Shown here: piece by piece, positions 46,147 to 61,939 of the stretch
Layout: every line of letters begins with the position of its first letter
How positions within the stretch are numbered: position 1 is the first letter of the stretch
DNA from: Begonia masoniana
Taxonomy: Eukaryota > Streptophyta > Magnoliopsida > Cucurbitales > Begoniaceae
NCBI GenBank assembly: GCA_022432975.1
Contig: CM039512.1
Span: 5,131,498 to 5,195,497 of the forward strand
Direction: 5' to 3'
Length of the DNA stretch: 64,000 nt
The notes under the pieces: model-generated
Seen by the model: the letters and a program-made list of their open reading frames with translations, nothing else
The model's database searches: none
Told to the model about the DNA's origin: nothing
Position numbers and translations under genes: made by a program

Positions 46147-48467
46147 TGTAACGCCCCCGAACCCACCCTGGCTCGGACCGCTACTTTGCTAACCCAAACC
46201 CACGTTGAAACATGATTTAAACTAAGCCTAGACTCGCTAATTTCCCATAAACCTAACCTTTAAGCACCACGTCGTCCTTCCCGAAAATTTCGGCAAAGTA
46301 ACGCCTGAAAATGGCGCCTCCAAAACGCTAAATACCTGCACACAAATCAATTCCCAACCAGATCCAGAATACTCTACTCAATTATCTACTCAACCTTCAA
46401 CATACGAAATCTTCAAATAGTAGCAAGGAGAAACTAGAATACTAACATCCCTAAATGAAGAAAGTCCACAGTACTGGGCGATACATCACCCTTAACTATG
46501 ACTAAATACCACAAATATACATAGCTATACCACAACTATCAAAAACATCAACCAAAATGATTTAAGCATTTCCATCATTTCTACAAACAGTCATCTACAA
46601 CAAACTACTAAAATGCAAAATCCCACATTCTCCCGAAGACCATGGTCGAGGCGCCCCGACAACTGCCTGCACCAGCATGCTCCATGCACCACCAACTGTT
46701 GTCTAGTCCTGGGCTGTCTCATCTACCTCACCTGCGTAAATCGCGCCACCTACACCATAGAACACAAAAGTAAGCCTAATGCTTAGCAAGTAGGGAAATA
46801 ATGCACAACCACACACTAAATGCTCGACTCAACCCTAACATGCAGTTTCTACACACTCTGTTGCTTTCTTTTCATTTCGGTTGCATTTATCTTTCACTTT
46901 CAGGTGAATCAAGTAGGCACACGCCCCCACACAGTCCAGGACGGCCATGCCTTGATCCACAGAGCTAGACCGGAGGCACACGTCCCAACACAGTCCAGGA
47001 CGGCCAACACGAATCTCCCCCAATCGATCGTAGAATCCTCATTGTGCACTTCAAGCACGAACAGGTCGAGGAATTCATACTCACGACACATTACGTACAT
47101 TAACAGGGCATCTCGAATAAAATCCCTCGCAGGGTGCTCAACGAGCCACTTGCCCGACGAAGCTATTCTACTCGAGACCAAGTTGCATATCACTTCTTAT
47201 CTTTCTTCCACATCATCCTCACCACTCAAACATGCAAAAACACGTGATTTCGTAGTTTAGAAAACAATGATGCATGACACCCGATGCATAACAAAAGCAA
47301 AACATAACAAACAAACAACCAATCCCTACCGTTCTATGGTGTAGGCCCGAAGGCAACAAACACTCATCCACTACTTACCTGGCATCCTAGCCCGTTCAGA
47401 ATGCTCGAATTCCTGTCCACCTACGGCTCGACCTACGATAAATATTCATCAAATCATTAAAATCAAGCCTACATTCACTAATTACTCTCAAACTACTATT
47501 TCTAGCCTAATCCAACAAAAACGTAATGAAACGGGCCACCAATTTGGGTTCGGTAAAAACCGACCCGAAACCTCAAACGTGCATAACTTTTGCGTCGGTT
47601 ATCGGAATCGAACGATTCCAGCGGCCACGTACTCCTCTAATAACCTATTTTAACCTGCCAAAAGGAATTTGAAAACAAACAACCCTAGCTAGGTCAAATA
47701 TCACAAAACCCGAACTGCCCCTTTACCCGGAAAATCCCTCATTTTGGGTTTTTCATCAATTCTCACTCAATTCCTCACTAATCAACCACAAATACCTTCA
47801 ATTAACATAATCTAACTAAAAATCCTGTTCTACAAGCAAAAACCAGAAATGCCCTAAAGAGGGCTCTCTGATTTTTTGCCCAAACCGGCTCTCCACGGCC
47901 AGGCGACTAAAACCGGACCAAGGGTCGGCAAACCCACTCCGGAAACAACCCAAAACCGCCGGTGATCGGACCCAAAACTGGCTCATCGCTCACGGACTCG
48001 AACGGAGAGGAAAACAGAGGAAAATTCACGATTACCAGTCGGTGCGCGCGCGGAGACGGCCGGAACTCGCTCGTCGCCGTTGTCTGGCCGGAGAACCACG
48101 AAAATCAGCGGTGGTCGTCGGAGCTTGGACGCCGCTCGGTTCTCCCTCGCCGTTCTCCTCTCCCCTGCTCCTCTCGGCCGTCGGGCTCAAACAGCAGAAT
48201 GGCCTTCGAGCCATTCTGTTGTTTTTGTTTATATATATTTTTTTTATTAATAATAATAATAATAATAACTATTAAAACCGTTTTAATAAATTATCACTTA
48301 TCGTTTTGCCCTCTCCAAAAATTCCGTTAAATCCCGTTATTAAATTAACCTAACCCCCGGCTTAATTTCAATCAAATTTATTCACTTTACTTTTCAATTA
48401 ATTAAAACAACCTATTTTATTATTCTTTTATTTTCTCTCCAATTTAAAAAAAATCCCGGGTGTTACA
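46147..48467 (-). repeat. 5' LTR of element E (right)
   Basis: 2321 bp, nearly identical to the left LTR with scattered substitutions, for example CTCGGACCGC against CTCGGAGCGC near the plus-strand start. It ends GGGTGTTACA next to the GGCTA duplication. Confidence 0.92.
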
Positions 48468-48999
48468 GGCTAAATGAGTTATTTGGATAGTTTGAGTATT
48501 TTAATGGATAGTAGACGTGTAGAGGTTCGCGGATTGGGGTGGCGCGTCGAAATCCGTTGAAAAATGAGAAAGTTATGGTCGTTCGAAATTGGACGGTGGA
48601 AATTGGGGAAAAATCGGGTGTTGGGGTTTTTATTTGGAAAAGTTAGTTTGGTTGTGTGAGAATTATAGTAAATATCCTTTAGTTTATGTTTTGGTGATTT
48701 TAAGTAATTTTTCTATTAATGTGCTAGGTTAACGAGCGAGTAAATTGTATACTCGGAGTGAGCCAACGCGAGCGGGAGGTCAGGTAAGTAGTGGATCGCT
48801 TGTGTTTTGCTTTCGGGCCTATACCATGGAACGGTAGGGAATTGTTTGCTTGGTTGTTTTGTTTTTGTCTTGTGTCGTGCATTGTATGTGACATGCATCA
48901 TGGGTTTTAAACTATGAAATACGTGTTTTGAGTATCGTTTGCAATTTGTGAAAGTGAAATGTAAAGATATGTGAGGCAATGTGAACTGTTATAGAGTCG

Positions 49000-49250
49000 C
49001 CTCGTCGTGAATTAGTGCCTGAAAGAATGGCAGTTCGGGAGGGTTCCACAAAAGAGGTGTGGTGGTCTCTTGTGGAGTAGCCTCGTCGCGAATAGTGCCT
49101 GGAAGAATGGCAATTCAGGAGGTTATCACAAGGTAGCCTCGTCGCGAATAGTGCCTGGAAGAATGGCAATTCGGGAGGTTATCACAAAGTCACCTCGTCG
49201 CGAACTAGTGCCTAAAAGAATGGCAATTCGGAGGGTGTCTACAAGAGAGT
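49000..49250. repeat. 56-bp tandem repeats in LTR G
   Basis: Units with CCTCGTCGCGAA and GCCTGGAAGAATGGCAATTC start near 49000, 49081, 49137 and 49193. The last three are spaced 56 bp. The small ORFs over them only read the repeat. Confidence 0.85.
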
Positions 49251-50139
49251 CACAGCTGAAAGCATGTAAGTTGTCGTAATTATGAACGAGGTTCATTGAT
49301 CGACATGGGAGAAGATCATGTATGGCCGTCCCGTGTGTGAACACGATGTGTGCCTCGGATCTGGCTCTGCGTGGTCAACGCGTGACCATCCTGTTAGGAT
49401 AGGTATCCGCTTGACGCACAAGTGAAAGTGAAGAGTAATAAAACGAGAATGAGTTGAACACAACCGAGAGTTAGAAACCGCATGTGTTAGGTTGTGTGTG
49501 AGGGTTTTTTGTGCAGTGTGCATTATGTTTTCGTATGCATTATTCCCTACTTATTAAGTATTAGGCTTACGTTTTGTGTTCTGTGGTGTAGGTGTCGACG
49601 GGAGAACAAGTTAGAGCTATGAGGAAAGCTAGGATTGGGATGCAGTTGGTGGTGCATGGAGCATGCCGGTGCGGGCAGTTGTTGGGGCGCCTCAACCATG
49701 GTCTTCGGGGAATGTGGGGCTTTGTAGTTTGGTAGTTTATTGTAGATGTCTGTTTGTGAAAATGATGGAAATGCGTAACTCTTTTTGGTTGATGTTTTTG
49801 ACAGTTATGGTATAGCTATTTATATTTGTTGGATACAGTCATAGTTAAAGGTGATGTTTCGCCCTATATTGTGGATTTTCTTTATTTAGGGATGTTAGTA
49901 GTATAGTTTCCCTCTTTACTGCTATTTAGAGATTTTGTATGCTGAATAGTTGAGTGGATAGTTGAGTAAGAGTATTATGGATCTGGTTGAGGATTGATTC
50001 GTTTGCAGGTACCTAGTATTTTGGAGGCGCCATTTTCAGGCGTTACTTTGCCGAAATTTTCGGGGAGGACGCCGTGGTGCTTAACGGTTAGGATTAAGGA
50101 AAATTAGTGAGTCTAAGCAGCTAGGTTATAGAGATGTTA

Positions 50140-50400
50140 AACGAGCGAGCTGCTCGCCAGCTCGCTCGCTCGACTCGTTACTGTAGCGGGCCGAGCTTGG
50201 CTCGGCTCGCTATAGTAACGAGCAAGTTTGGCTCGAGTTACACAGGCGAGTCGAGTCGAGCTTGGACATCCCGGCTCGCGAGCCCGTGAATGATCGGGCT
50301 CGACGAGCCTGCTCGCGAGCCAGCTCGCGAGCTGGCTCGTCAACAGAAGCCCAGCTCGGGTCCTGCGGCGAGCGCTGAGCCCTCTCCGACGCGGCGACGC
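50140..50400. repeat. Left subterminal GCTCG-rich repeats of hAT H
   Basis: Dense direct and inverted GCTCG/CGAGC words, for example GGCTCGGCTCGC and GCTCGCGAGC. Such clusters near hAT ends are typically transposase binding sites. The ORFs over them are repeat artefacts. Confidence 0.7.
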
Positions 50401-50499
50401 CTGACCATCGATAATCTCCCACTGGCCACTCTTTGATATCTCGGTCAATCACTCAATCGGTCAATCCCAATCCGATGCCCAGGTCGAGGAACTCTCCGG

Positions 50500-51101
50500 C
50501 GACTCTCCGACAGAAGACAGGAATGCGATAAATCGAAACTAAATGCTGATTGATCATTGATCAGCTCTGCCTCTGGCTGTATGTTAAAATTTTGGGGAAG
50601 AAAACTGAAACGAAATGTGAATCACAATTCACAGCCATCGGCTATCCTGCAAAATTGCAAATTGCAATTGTAATGAAAATATGAAATAAATATACTTGAT
50701 TAGTTGATTATATATTTATATTTTATATTTATTGTGATAACGAGATATCATATAATATTATAATAACAATTAACAATTATTCAATTAACAAGTAACAACT
50801 AACAATAGACAATAATTAACAATAACAATTAACCAGAAATGATAAACAGAAACATAGCCGATTGATAGGCTATGTATGAGCGCTCAATCGGCCATTTCTA
50901 GTTCAAAGCAAGTGTCGACCACTAATGTAACTGGTCGACACATAAAAAATCATTTTATTCCGAGGGTCGACCAAAAACCCTAACTCTCGACCCTTCTCTC
51001 TCGAGTCTCGCCTCTCGACTGTCATCGGCTATTTTCGACCATTCTGCGCCATTTTCTTCTGAAATTCATCTCTTCTCTTCATTTTAATTTTTACACCTCT
51101 A
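50500..51101 (+). other. Leader region of the first accessory gene
   Basis: Non-coding and AT-rich (50660-50850 is nearly pure A/T with AACAAT words). ACATAGCC...GGCTATGT forms an inverted repeat at 50853-50876. GTCGACC-type words occur near 50914, 50932 and 50966 and again downstream of the gene (53951-54060). Confidence 0.5.
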
Positions 51102-53962
51102 ATGGCTTCATCATCTCACACCAAACTCACCGTTCACAAAAGGAGATCCAAGAATGCTACTCCAGCAGCGGAAATTGACCAACAACCTACATGGCCCTCT
51201 CCTTTATTCAAGAATTCTGATTCATTGAAACGTATGATGATGAATTCCAGTTCAAACCCTTGATTTTAAGTAGAAGAGTAGAATTTTATGATTTATATAG
51301 CTTAAATTTGGAACAGCCGTTAAAGGCTTTGGGGTTGTATGAGTTATTCAATTTTGATGGACCTTACGTTGAAACTCCAGTGAGAATGTTCTACTCAAAT
51401 TTAGAACATTCTTTGAGGCCTCTCAAAATTATTAGTTATGTGTATGGAAAACACATAGAGATATCTCCAAGTTCAATAAATACAATTTTAGAATGTGAGT
51501 TCAACAACGAGGCTGAATGTTATTATGAGGCAGCCAAGGATCCTGATTTTGTGGGCACTAGTGAAGGAACTGAATTTTTTAAAATGATTGTTAAGGATCC
51601 AAATCAATTCCTTCCGTTGAAACCAAAGGCTAAGGATTTAAATGTACGTGCACGACTCATCCACCACATGATTACGTACAATCTTTTACCAAGAGATGGA
51701 CATAGAGATCATATTAGTGGGATGGATCTCTATGCTTTGTATAAAATCTTTCGAGGAGAATCATTTAACGTTGGGTACGTAATTTTGAAACGGATGCTGC
51801 AAGTATTCTCCAACCCGGCCAAGTCTTTACCCTTTAATCTTCTTCTAATGAAGATTTTTGAGGTCAATAGTGTCCAAATTCCTAGGTCAGCAACTCGATT
51901 ACCTTTGAAGAAAACTGACATCTACACCACTTCCTCTCTAGCAAGAATGGGGATAGTACTCAATGCGACTAGGGAGTGGATTTTCAAAGGAGAACAAGCT
52001 GGAGCTGGTGCATCTGGGGCTGGGGCTGAAGCTGAACCCTCATATATGGAAATTGGTGAGGGTGGTAACGAGCAAAGACAAACTACTGAACCTCCATCCA
52101 ATGCATCTAGAGGAAGTTTCTCTCCACCTGAGGAAAGGGTCAACACTTTGGAGGCCAGTATAGCTAGCATTGGCACAGCATTTGACTCCTTTCAGAATGT
52201 GATTCTCGATCGCTTTGATCAGATGGAAGCTCAGATGGAAGCTCGGATGGACGCTCAGATGGACGCTCAGATGGACGCGATGGCAGATGAACTCCATGAA
52301 GAATTCAATGGATGTTCACGGGCATCTTTATTATCTTCAAGATTATTGGAATGGCAGAATCTACCCTCCAGTCAATCCTCCAGTCGATCCTCCAGCTCCA
52401 GTCGATCCTCTCCAGTCGATCCTCCAGCTCCAGTCGATCCTCCAGCTCCAGTCGATCCTCCAGCTCCAGTCGATCCTCCAGCTCCAGTCGATCCTCCAGC
52501 TCCAGTCGATCCTCCAGCTCCAGTCGATCCTCCAGCTCCAGTCGATCCTCCAGCTCCAGTCGATCCTCCAGCTCCAGTCGATCCTCCAGCTCCAGTCGAT
52601 CCTCCAGCTCCAGTCGATCCTCCAGCTCCAGTCGATCCTCCAGCTCCAGTCGATCCTCCAGCTCCAGTCGATCCTCCAGCTCCAGTCGATCCTCCAGCTC
52701 CAGTCGATCCTCCAGCTCCAGTCGATCCTCCAGCTCCAGTCGATCCTCCAGCTCCAGTCGATCCTCCAGCTCCAGTCGATCCTCCAGCTCCAGTCGATCC
52801 TCCAGCTCCAGTCGATCCTCCAGCTCCAGTCGATCCTCCAGCTCCAGTCGATCCTCCAGCTCCAGTCGATCCTCCAGCTCCAGTCGATCCTCCAGCTCCA
52901 GTCGATCCTCCAGCTCCAGTCGATCCTCCAGCTCCAGTCGATCCTCCAGCTCCAGTCGATCCTCCAGCTCCAGTCGATCCTCCAGCTCCAGTCGATCCTC
53001 CAGCTCCAGTCGATCCTCCAGCTCCAGTCGATCCTCCAGCTCCAGTCGATCCTCCAGCTCCAGTCGATCCTCCAGCTCCAGTCGATCCTCCAGCTCCAGT
53101 CGATCCTCCAGCTCCAGTCGATCCTCCAGCTCCAGTCGATCCTCCAGCTCCAGTCGATCCTCCAGCTCCAGTCGATCCTCCAGCTCCAGTCGATCCTCCA
53201 GCTCCAGTCGATCCTCCAGCTCCAGTCGATCCTCCAGCTCCAGTCGATCCTCCAGCTCCAGTCGATCCTCCAGCTCCAGTCGATCCTCCAGCTCCAGTCG
53301 ATCCTCCAGCTCCAGTCGATCCTCCAGCTCCAGTCGATCCTCCAGCTCCAGTCGATCCTCCAGCTCCAGTCGATCCTCCAGCTCCAGTCGATCCTCCAGC
53401 TCCAGTCGATCCTCCAGCTCCAGTCGATCCTCCAGCTCCAGTCGATCCTCCAGCTCCAGTCGATCCTCCAGCTCCAGTCGATCCTCCAGCTCCAGTCGAT
53501 CCTCCAGCTCCAGTCGATCCTCCAGCTCCAGTCGATCCTCCAGCTCCAGTCGATCCTCCAGCTCCAGTCGATCCTCCAGCTCCAGTCGATCCTCCAGCTC
53601 CAGTCGATCCTCCAGCTCCAGTCGATCCTCCAGCTCCAGTCGATCCTCCAGCTCCAGTCGATCCTCCAGCTCCAGTCGATCCTCCAGCTCCAGTCGATCC
53701 TCCAGCTCCAGTCGATCCTCCAGCTCCAGTCGATCCTCCAGCTCCAGTCGATCCTCCAGCTCCAGTCGATCCTCCAGCTCCAGTCGATCCTCCAGCTCCA
53801 GTCGATCCTCCAGCTCCAGTCGATCCTCCAGCTCCAGTCGATCCTCCAGCTCCAGTCGATCCTCCAGCTCCAGTCGATCCTCCAGCTCCAGTCGATCCTC
53901 CAGCTCCAGTTGCTTTCAAGTGTGACCATAGAAGTGAGAAACAATTCAAGTGTCGACCATAA
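51102..53962 (+). pseudogene. Accessory gene 1 of hAT H (plant putative transposon protein type)
   Basis: The most likely start is ATG 51102 (MASSSHTKLT); a one-base frameshift near 51232 separates it from the main frame, which is open from before 51260 to 53962. The main part reads RRVEFYDL, then VRMFYSNL and GKHIEISPSSINTIL, then an alpha-helical region ending near residue 240 of that frame. This is the core pattern of the plant 'putative transposon protein' domain (Transposase_32). A glutamine/methionine-rich helical stretch and the PPAPVD repeat follow (52410-53910, about 500 residues), then a short unrelated tail. The true length of the proline-rich part is uncertain, since the repeat is perfect and may be an assembly artefact. 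Function unknown. Confidence 0.6.
52410..53910. repeat. 18-bp perfect tandem array, 1501 bp
   Basis: About 83 perfect copies of an 18-bp unit containing CAGCTCCAGTCGATCC. In the sense frame it encodes PPAPVD repeats; long ORFs in the other five frames are shadows. Imperfect units precede it (52370-52409), which suggests a real but shorter array. Confidence 0.97.
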
Positions 53963-54075
53963 CTCACTGGGGGTCGACCAGTTTTAATTGATAAAATAGA
54001 GCCAACTCACTAGGGTCGACCAGTTTTAATTGGTAAAACAAAGTCAATTCACTAGGGTCGACCAATTTTAATTAG
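53948..54075. repeat. Approximately 41-bp GTCGACCAG repeats
   Basis: Three units containing GGGTCGACCARTTTTAATT at about 53970, 54011 and 54054, each followed by TARTAAAA and a CAATTCACTAGG-like stretch. They mirror GTCGACC words upstream of accessory gene 1. Confidence 0.8.
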
Positions 54076-54563
54076 TAAAAACTAAAAACTAAAACATAGC
54101 CAATTCCAACGGTAACATTAACAATGCAACGGTAACAAAAACGCTGACTCGCTGAGATTCTGTGGCCGTTGCTCTCCCCCTTCACTTCACTAGTTTACTC
54201 CATTTTTTCTATAAAATTCTAATCATGCGTTCATTTATTTTCACCTCAATCTCTCAATCTCTCTCACTTCACTTCAATTCAATTACTTATTTTACTACTC
54301 CAATAACTCCTGTACTCTGCTATCTGCCTCTCTGTGATTCAAACCTTCAATAAGGTAAAATTTAGTTTATTCTTTTTATATTTACAAAATTTTTGATTAT
54401 ATTTAATAGTTATACAATTTTAGTATTTTACTAACATACATTAATTTATTTTCGTAGGTTTCGTATACTGTATAAATGATCAATTCACACCATCCCATAC
54501 AAGACATATAATATCTTGTTGGAATTTGGTTCTGGTATCATTTATTTGAAATTATTTTTAATT

Positions 54564-57204
<2,641 letters not shown>

Positions 57205-57638
57205 AGAACCAACAAAGAAAAGACGAAACACTTGAAGAATTTCAAAATTTGGAAGTTCAAGAATTAGTTTTGTAATTTTTTCATTTTGTAATTCCACGTA
57301 GTTTTGTAATTTTTTCATTTTGTAATTCATGATTGACGATTTAGATTGATGCCAACTGGATTGTTTTAATTTGTATAAGTTTAATTTATACAAGGTTATA
57401 TGAAGATTAATGTTGTGTAGCTATATATATTTGAACTTTGAAGTTTAAACTTTTACGATGTGCGATAGGCTATGTTCTTAAAACAAATAGGTTGAAGCCA
57501 GCAGGCGACTTCAAGTAGGGCAATTGCTCGGCTCTCGTTAAAAAAAAACAGAACCAGATCCCCTGGGCCATCAGTAGGCCCCGAGTAGGGCGACTCTCGC
57601 TTTGTTTTAAAAAAAATTTAAACAAGGGCCGATGAGTC

Positions 57639-58918
<1,280 letters not shown>

Positions 58919-59597
58919 CCCCCGCCACTAACCCCTTCGACAACGCCGAAAACTCCAAATCTCCCTTCGCAGCGCCTCCCCTCCCCGACAGCCAAACCCC
59001 GAAGACCCCGACCCCGATTCTCGTCCCGATCAAATTGCCCGACAGCCACTAACCCCTTCGACAACGTCGAAAACTCCAAATCTCCCTTTCGCAGCGCTTC
59101 CCTCCCGTCAATTGGAGTATCGCAATTCGCACAACTTCGACCTCGGTGAATCCAGCTCAGTAAGTCTCACCATCTGATCCGACTAGTTATATTTCATAAT
59201 TTAACTGAATATTATTCGATTAATTCGTATTAGTTTGGGGAATTTGGGTTGATTTTGAATTTGATTACTGAGGTTGGTTTGATACGAAAGTAATTGTGAA
59301 TCAAGTTTTATAATTGTGCACACCACTTGTTCGACGAAATGTCTATGTGAGAATTCTAAGTTTAAAATATTGATAATTTTGTTGGAAGTTGTTGTTTATT
59401 TGGGTGTGTGGACTGTGGTGTTTTAGTATTTGTATTTGTGTGAGAATTCTTAAGTTTAAAATATTGATAATTCTGTTGGAACTTGGAAGTTATTTGTAGC
59501 CTGTAGGTTGTTTATTTGGGTCATGGGTCACTGGTGTGTCATGTGTGGTGTGTTTAGTATTTGTAATTGTATTTGTGTTGTCACAGGTTAGCAAAAT
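58919..59597 (+). other. Leader of the second accessory gene
   Basis: GC-rich repeats to about 59100 (CCACTAACCCCTTCGACAACG occurs twice), then T-rich non-coding DNA. A donor-like CTCAGTAAGT at about 59157-59165 and an acceptor-like GTCACAG at about 59580-59586 suggest a leader intron ending just before the ATG at 59598. Confidence 0.45.
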
Positions 59598-61117
59598 ATG
59601 CCGCCAAAACGTTTAAAAGCTTCTTCAAGCTCAAGCTCTCGAATCGATCACTCCTTCGTTAACTCTGAGGCAAGGAGATATTTCATGGATTTCATGGCGA
59701 AAAATAAAGCTATTATATGCGAAATCAAATTTTCACCCGATAGGAATGATGGAGATATTTTAGACATGCTTAATCAACGAAAATGGGAGAATCTTGCTGC
59801 ATTAGGTGGTGATGCGAATGTAAGTATCGTTCGTGAATTCTACGCAAATTTTAAGGTATCCAATTCAGATAGTACAGTTGAAGTTCGTAAGAAGATCATC
59901 GACTTCTCTCCTGAGATCATTAATACTAAGTTTGGTTTAGAGAACTTATACGAAGATGATTATCATACCATGATGGAAGAGGGACCAAATTATGACATGA
60001 TCATACAAGAGATGGGACATCAAGGTTCACAGTGGGTTTATTCAATCGTCAACCGAGCTCAACCATTACACTTGATACTAAGTTGTCTCAACTGCTATGC
60101 TCAAGCTTGGTGCAGGTTTATCAGGGGAAATTTAATGCCTACATCCCAGAGTTCAGAACTTACCAAAGACCGGGCAGTACTCCTCTACTGCATTCTCACT
60201 GGTCGCTCCATAAATGTTGGGCGAATTATCCATAATAATATCAGTGCATATCGCAAGGGTTCGACCACTGCTGGCCATATCCATCCCATCCTCATCACGC
60301 AACTATGCGCAGCAGAGAATGTCCCTATGAGCTCAACTGACGAGTCTTGGATTCAGCCACAGCTTTATGTCTCTTCAAATATTTCAAGAATACCTAAGTG
60401 GCCATACGGGGAAGCTAGAAGAAATGGATTGGGATTCATTGAGCATGATACTAATGTTGAAATTCCTCCTCCACTGATGCCCTTGCCTCGTATCCAGCGC
60501 AAAGATGGTTCACAATGGGACATAGCAGAGGCAAAAAGAGAGCGCGCCGAGACTCGTCGAAAACAGCAGATACGAAAATCAATCAACTATGCCTCCCGAT
60601 CAAGGCGCCTCTTCATCATCTGCTGTGCCACCTCGCTCTTACTCAAATAAAGATGTGGGACAGATGTTAGAAAATCTTACACTCCAACAAGGCCAAATAC
60701 TCCAACAAGGCCAAATGTTTGGCAACATGGCTAGCTCAACATACCAGCTTTCAACAAGACATAAGACAAATGCTAGAAAATATTTCCTATCAACATAGCA
60801 CCTTTGAACAGGATGTAAGACAAAGGTTGGAAAATATTTCCAATCAACATACCAGCTTTGAACAGGATGCAAGACAAAGGCTGGAAAATATTTTCGATCA
60901 GCAAAGACGCATCGAACATTGGTTGATGCATATGCAAAATCATTCGGTAGAGCTGACAAACTTCTGTGCACGATATGTGAGATCATTAGATACTCATTAT
61001 GACAATATGAATGGAGTGACCCCAAATTTACCTATCTTTCCAGAGCACCTATTGAGACCATATCGCCCTCCACAAGAGGGTGGGGACAACGATGAGCCCA
61101 ACGGCGACCAGTCATGA
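59598..61117 (+). pseudogene. Accessory gene 2 of hAT H (plant putative transposon protein type)
   Basis: ATG 59598 opens a 350-codon frame with VREFYANF, then IIDFSPEIINTKFGL, then a long helical part with HLILSCLNCYAQAWCRF and DRAVLLYCILTGRSINVG. This is the same domain type as accessory gene 1, and is more complete. The reading frame then shifts near 60585 to 60589-60798 (Ser-rich, then LQQGQ repeats) and again near 60740 to 60719-61117. The last part has two to three 15-residue coiled-coil-like repeats (FEQD.RQRLENI), ending EGGDNDEPNGDQS. Two frameshifts could be real or base-call errors. Homologues of this type are common in plant transposons; no function is established. Confidence 0.65.
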
Positions 61118-61264
61118 GCTAGAGTTATTTTATATTTCACCTACATTTTTAGTTTATTTTATGCATTGAATTTGTTGACATATTTATTTTAAATTTAGGT
61201 AATTGTAGTATATTTTATGATATATTTTAGATTTTAGTTATACAATCAAAAATTTTTATTTATA

Positions 61265-61507
61265 TAATTGTAAGCTCAGCTTGTTACGCTCGGCTCGTTA
61301 AGATCGTTGGGCCGGCTCGGCTCGGCTCGTTAGGCTCGTGGCTCGTGAGTCGGCTCGAGTTGGAAATTTTTTTGATCAGCTCGTTAGGCTCGGCTCGTTA
61401 GGCTCGGCAGGCTCGTTTGGCTCGGCAGGCTCGTTTGGCTCGACAGGCTCGGTGAGCTGAGACTTTCCCGACTCGGCTCGGCTCGACTCGCTCGTTTGAC
61501 ATCTCTA
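61265..61507. repeat. Right subterminal GCTCG-rich repeats of hAT H
   Basis: Many GGCTCGTTAGGCTCG and GGCTCGGCAGGCTCG units, matching in word content the left subterminal region (50140-50400). They are probable transposase binding sites. Confidence 0.72.
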
Positions 61508-61642
61508 GCTAGGTATGACATAAGAGAGCTTCGGGAGACTTAACTTTAAATTCTGCTGTGTCCGATTTTTTTTAAATTATCGGGGTTAGAGTGAGCCAAG
61601 TAGCGCACCGAGCCAGGGTGGGTTCGGGGGCGTTACATTAAC

Positions 61643-61939
61643 GCGTCAATTACAGGTCATTAATTAATTGTAATATACCATAATATTTTTGTCAATAAGT
61701 GAATACATGTAAGCGTCACATCATAGTATGAGATTATATTAGACTGTAAAATTGTTTGACATATTACATGATAAATGTAAATGGATGCATATTGATTTTT
61801 TCTATTTTCTCGAAATTAACTCGGATTAGTCCGTATAAGATCTTATTAAGCTTCTTATTGTAGAATTTTCTTAATGAATGAAACTTAAATGGCCACAAAC
61901 AACACAAACTCTCTGCAGCTGCTAGTTAAAGAATCGAAA
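61643..61939. other. Flanking DNA between LTR G and the right-hand Copia element
   Basis: AT-rich, no gene. Joined to 39060-39118 it reads as one stretch (CTTACACTTTAAC then GCGTCAATTACAGG) resembling MITE-like DNA near 6440-6500, so LTR G may have inserted into a MITE relic. Confidence 0.45.

Larger units (their letters stand above)
40419..48467 (-). mobile_element. Non-autonomous gypsy-like retrotransposon E, 8.0 kb, TSD GGCTA
   Basis: LTRs at 40419-42738 and 46147-48467, with GGCTA at 40414-40418 and 48468-48472. The primer binding site beside the right LTR sets the orientation as minus. The 3.4-kb interior has no gag or pol ORF and only short frames, so the element depends on others for movement (a LARD-like structure). 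The LTRs are nearly identical, so insertion was recent. It lies inside LTR G in opposite orientation to that LTR. Confidence 0.9.

Noticed and set aside
41108..47260. Repeated 60- to 146-codon ORFs in element E
   Set aside because: They recur in both LTRs, differ by frame between copies and resemble no protein.
50137..50452. Arg/Ala-rich minus-strand ORFs
   Set aside because: They read the GCTCG subterminal repeats of the hAT element.
52215..53987. Long ORFs encoding LQSI, RSSSSS, WSWRID and TGAGGS repeats
   Set aside because: Alternative frames of the 18-bp array. Only the PPAPVD frame continues from a recognisable domain.
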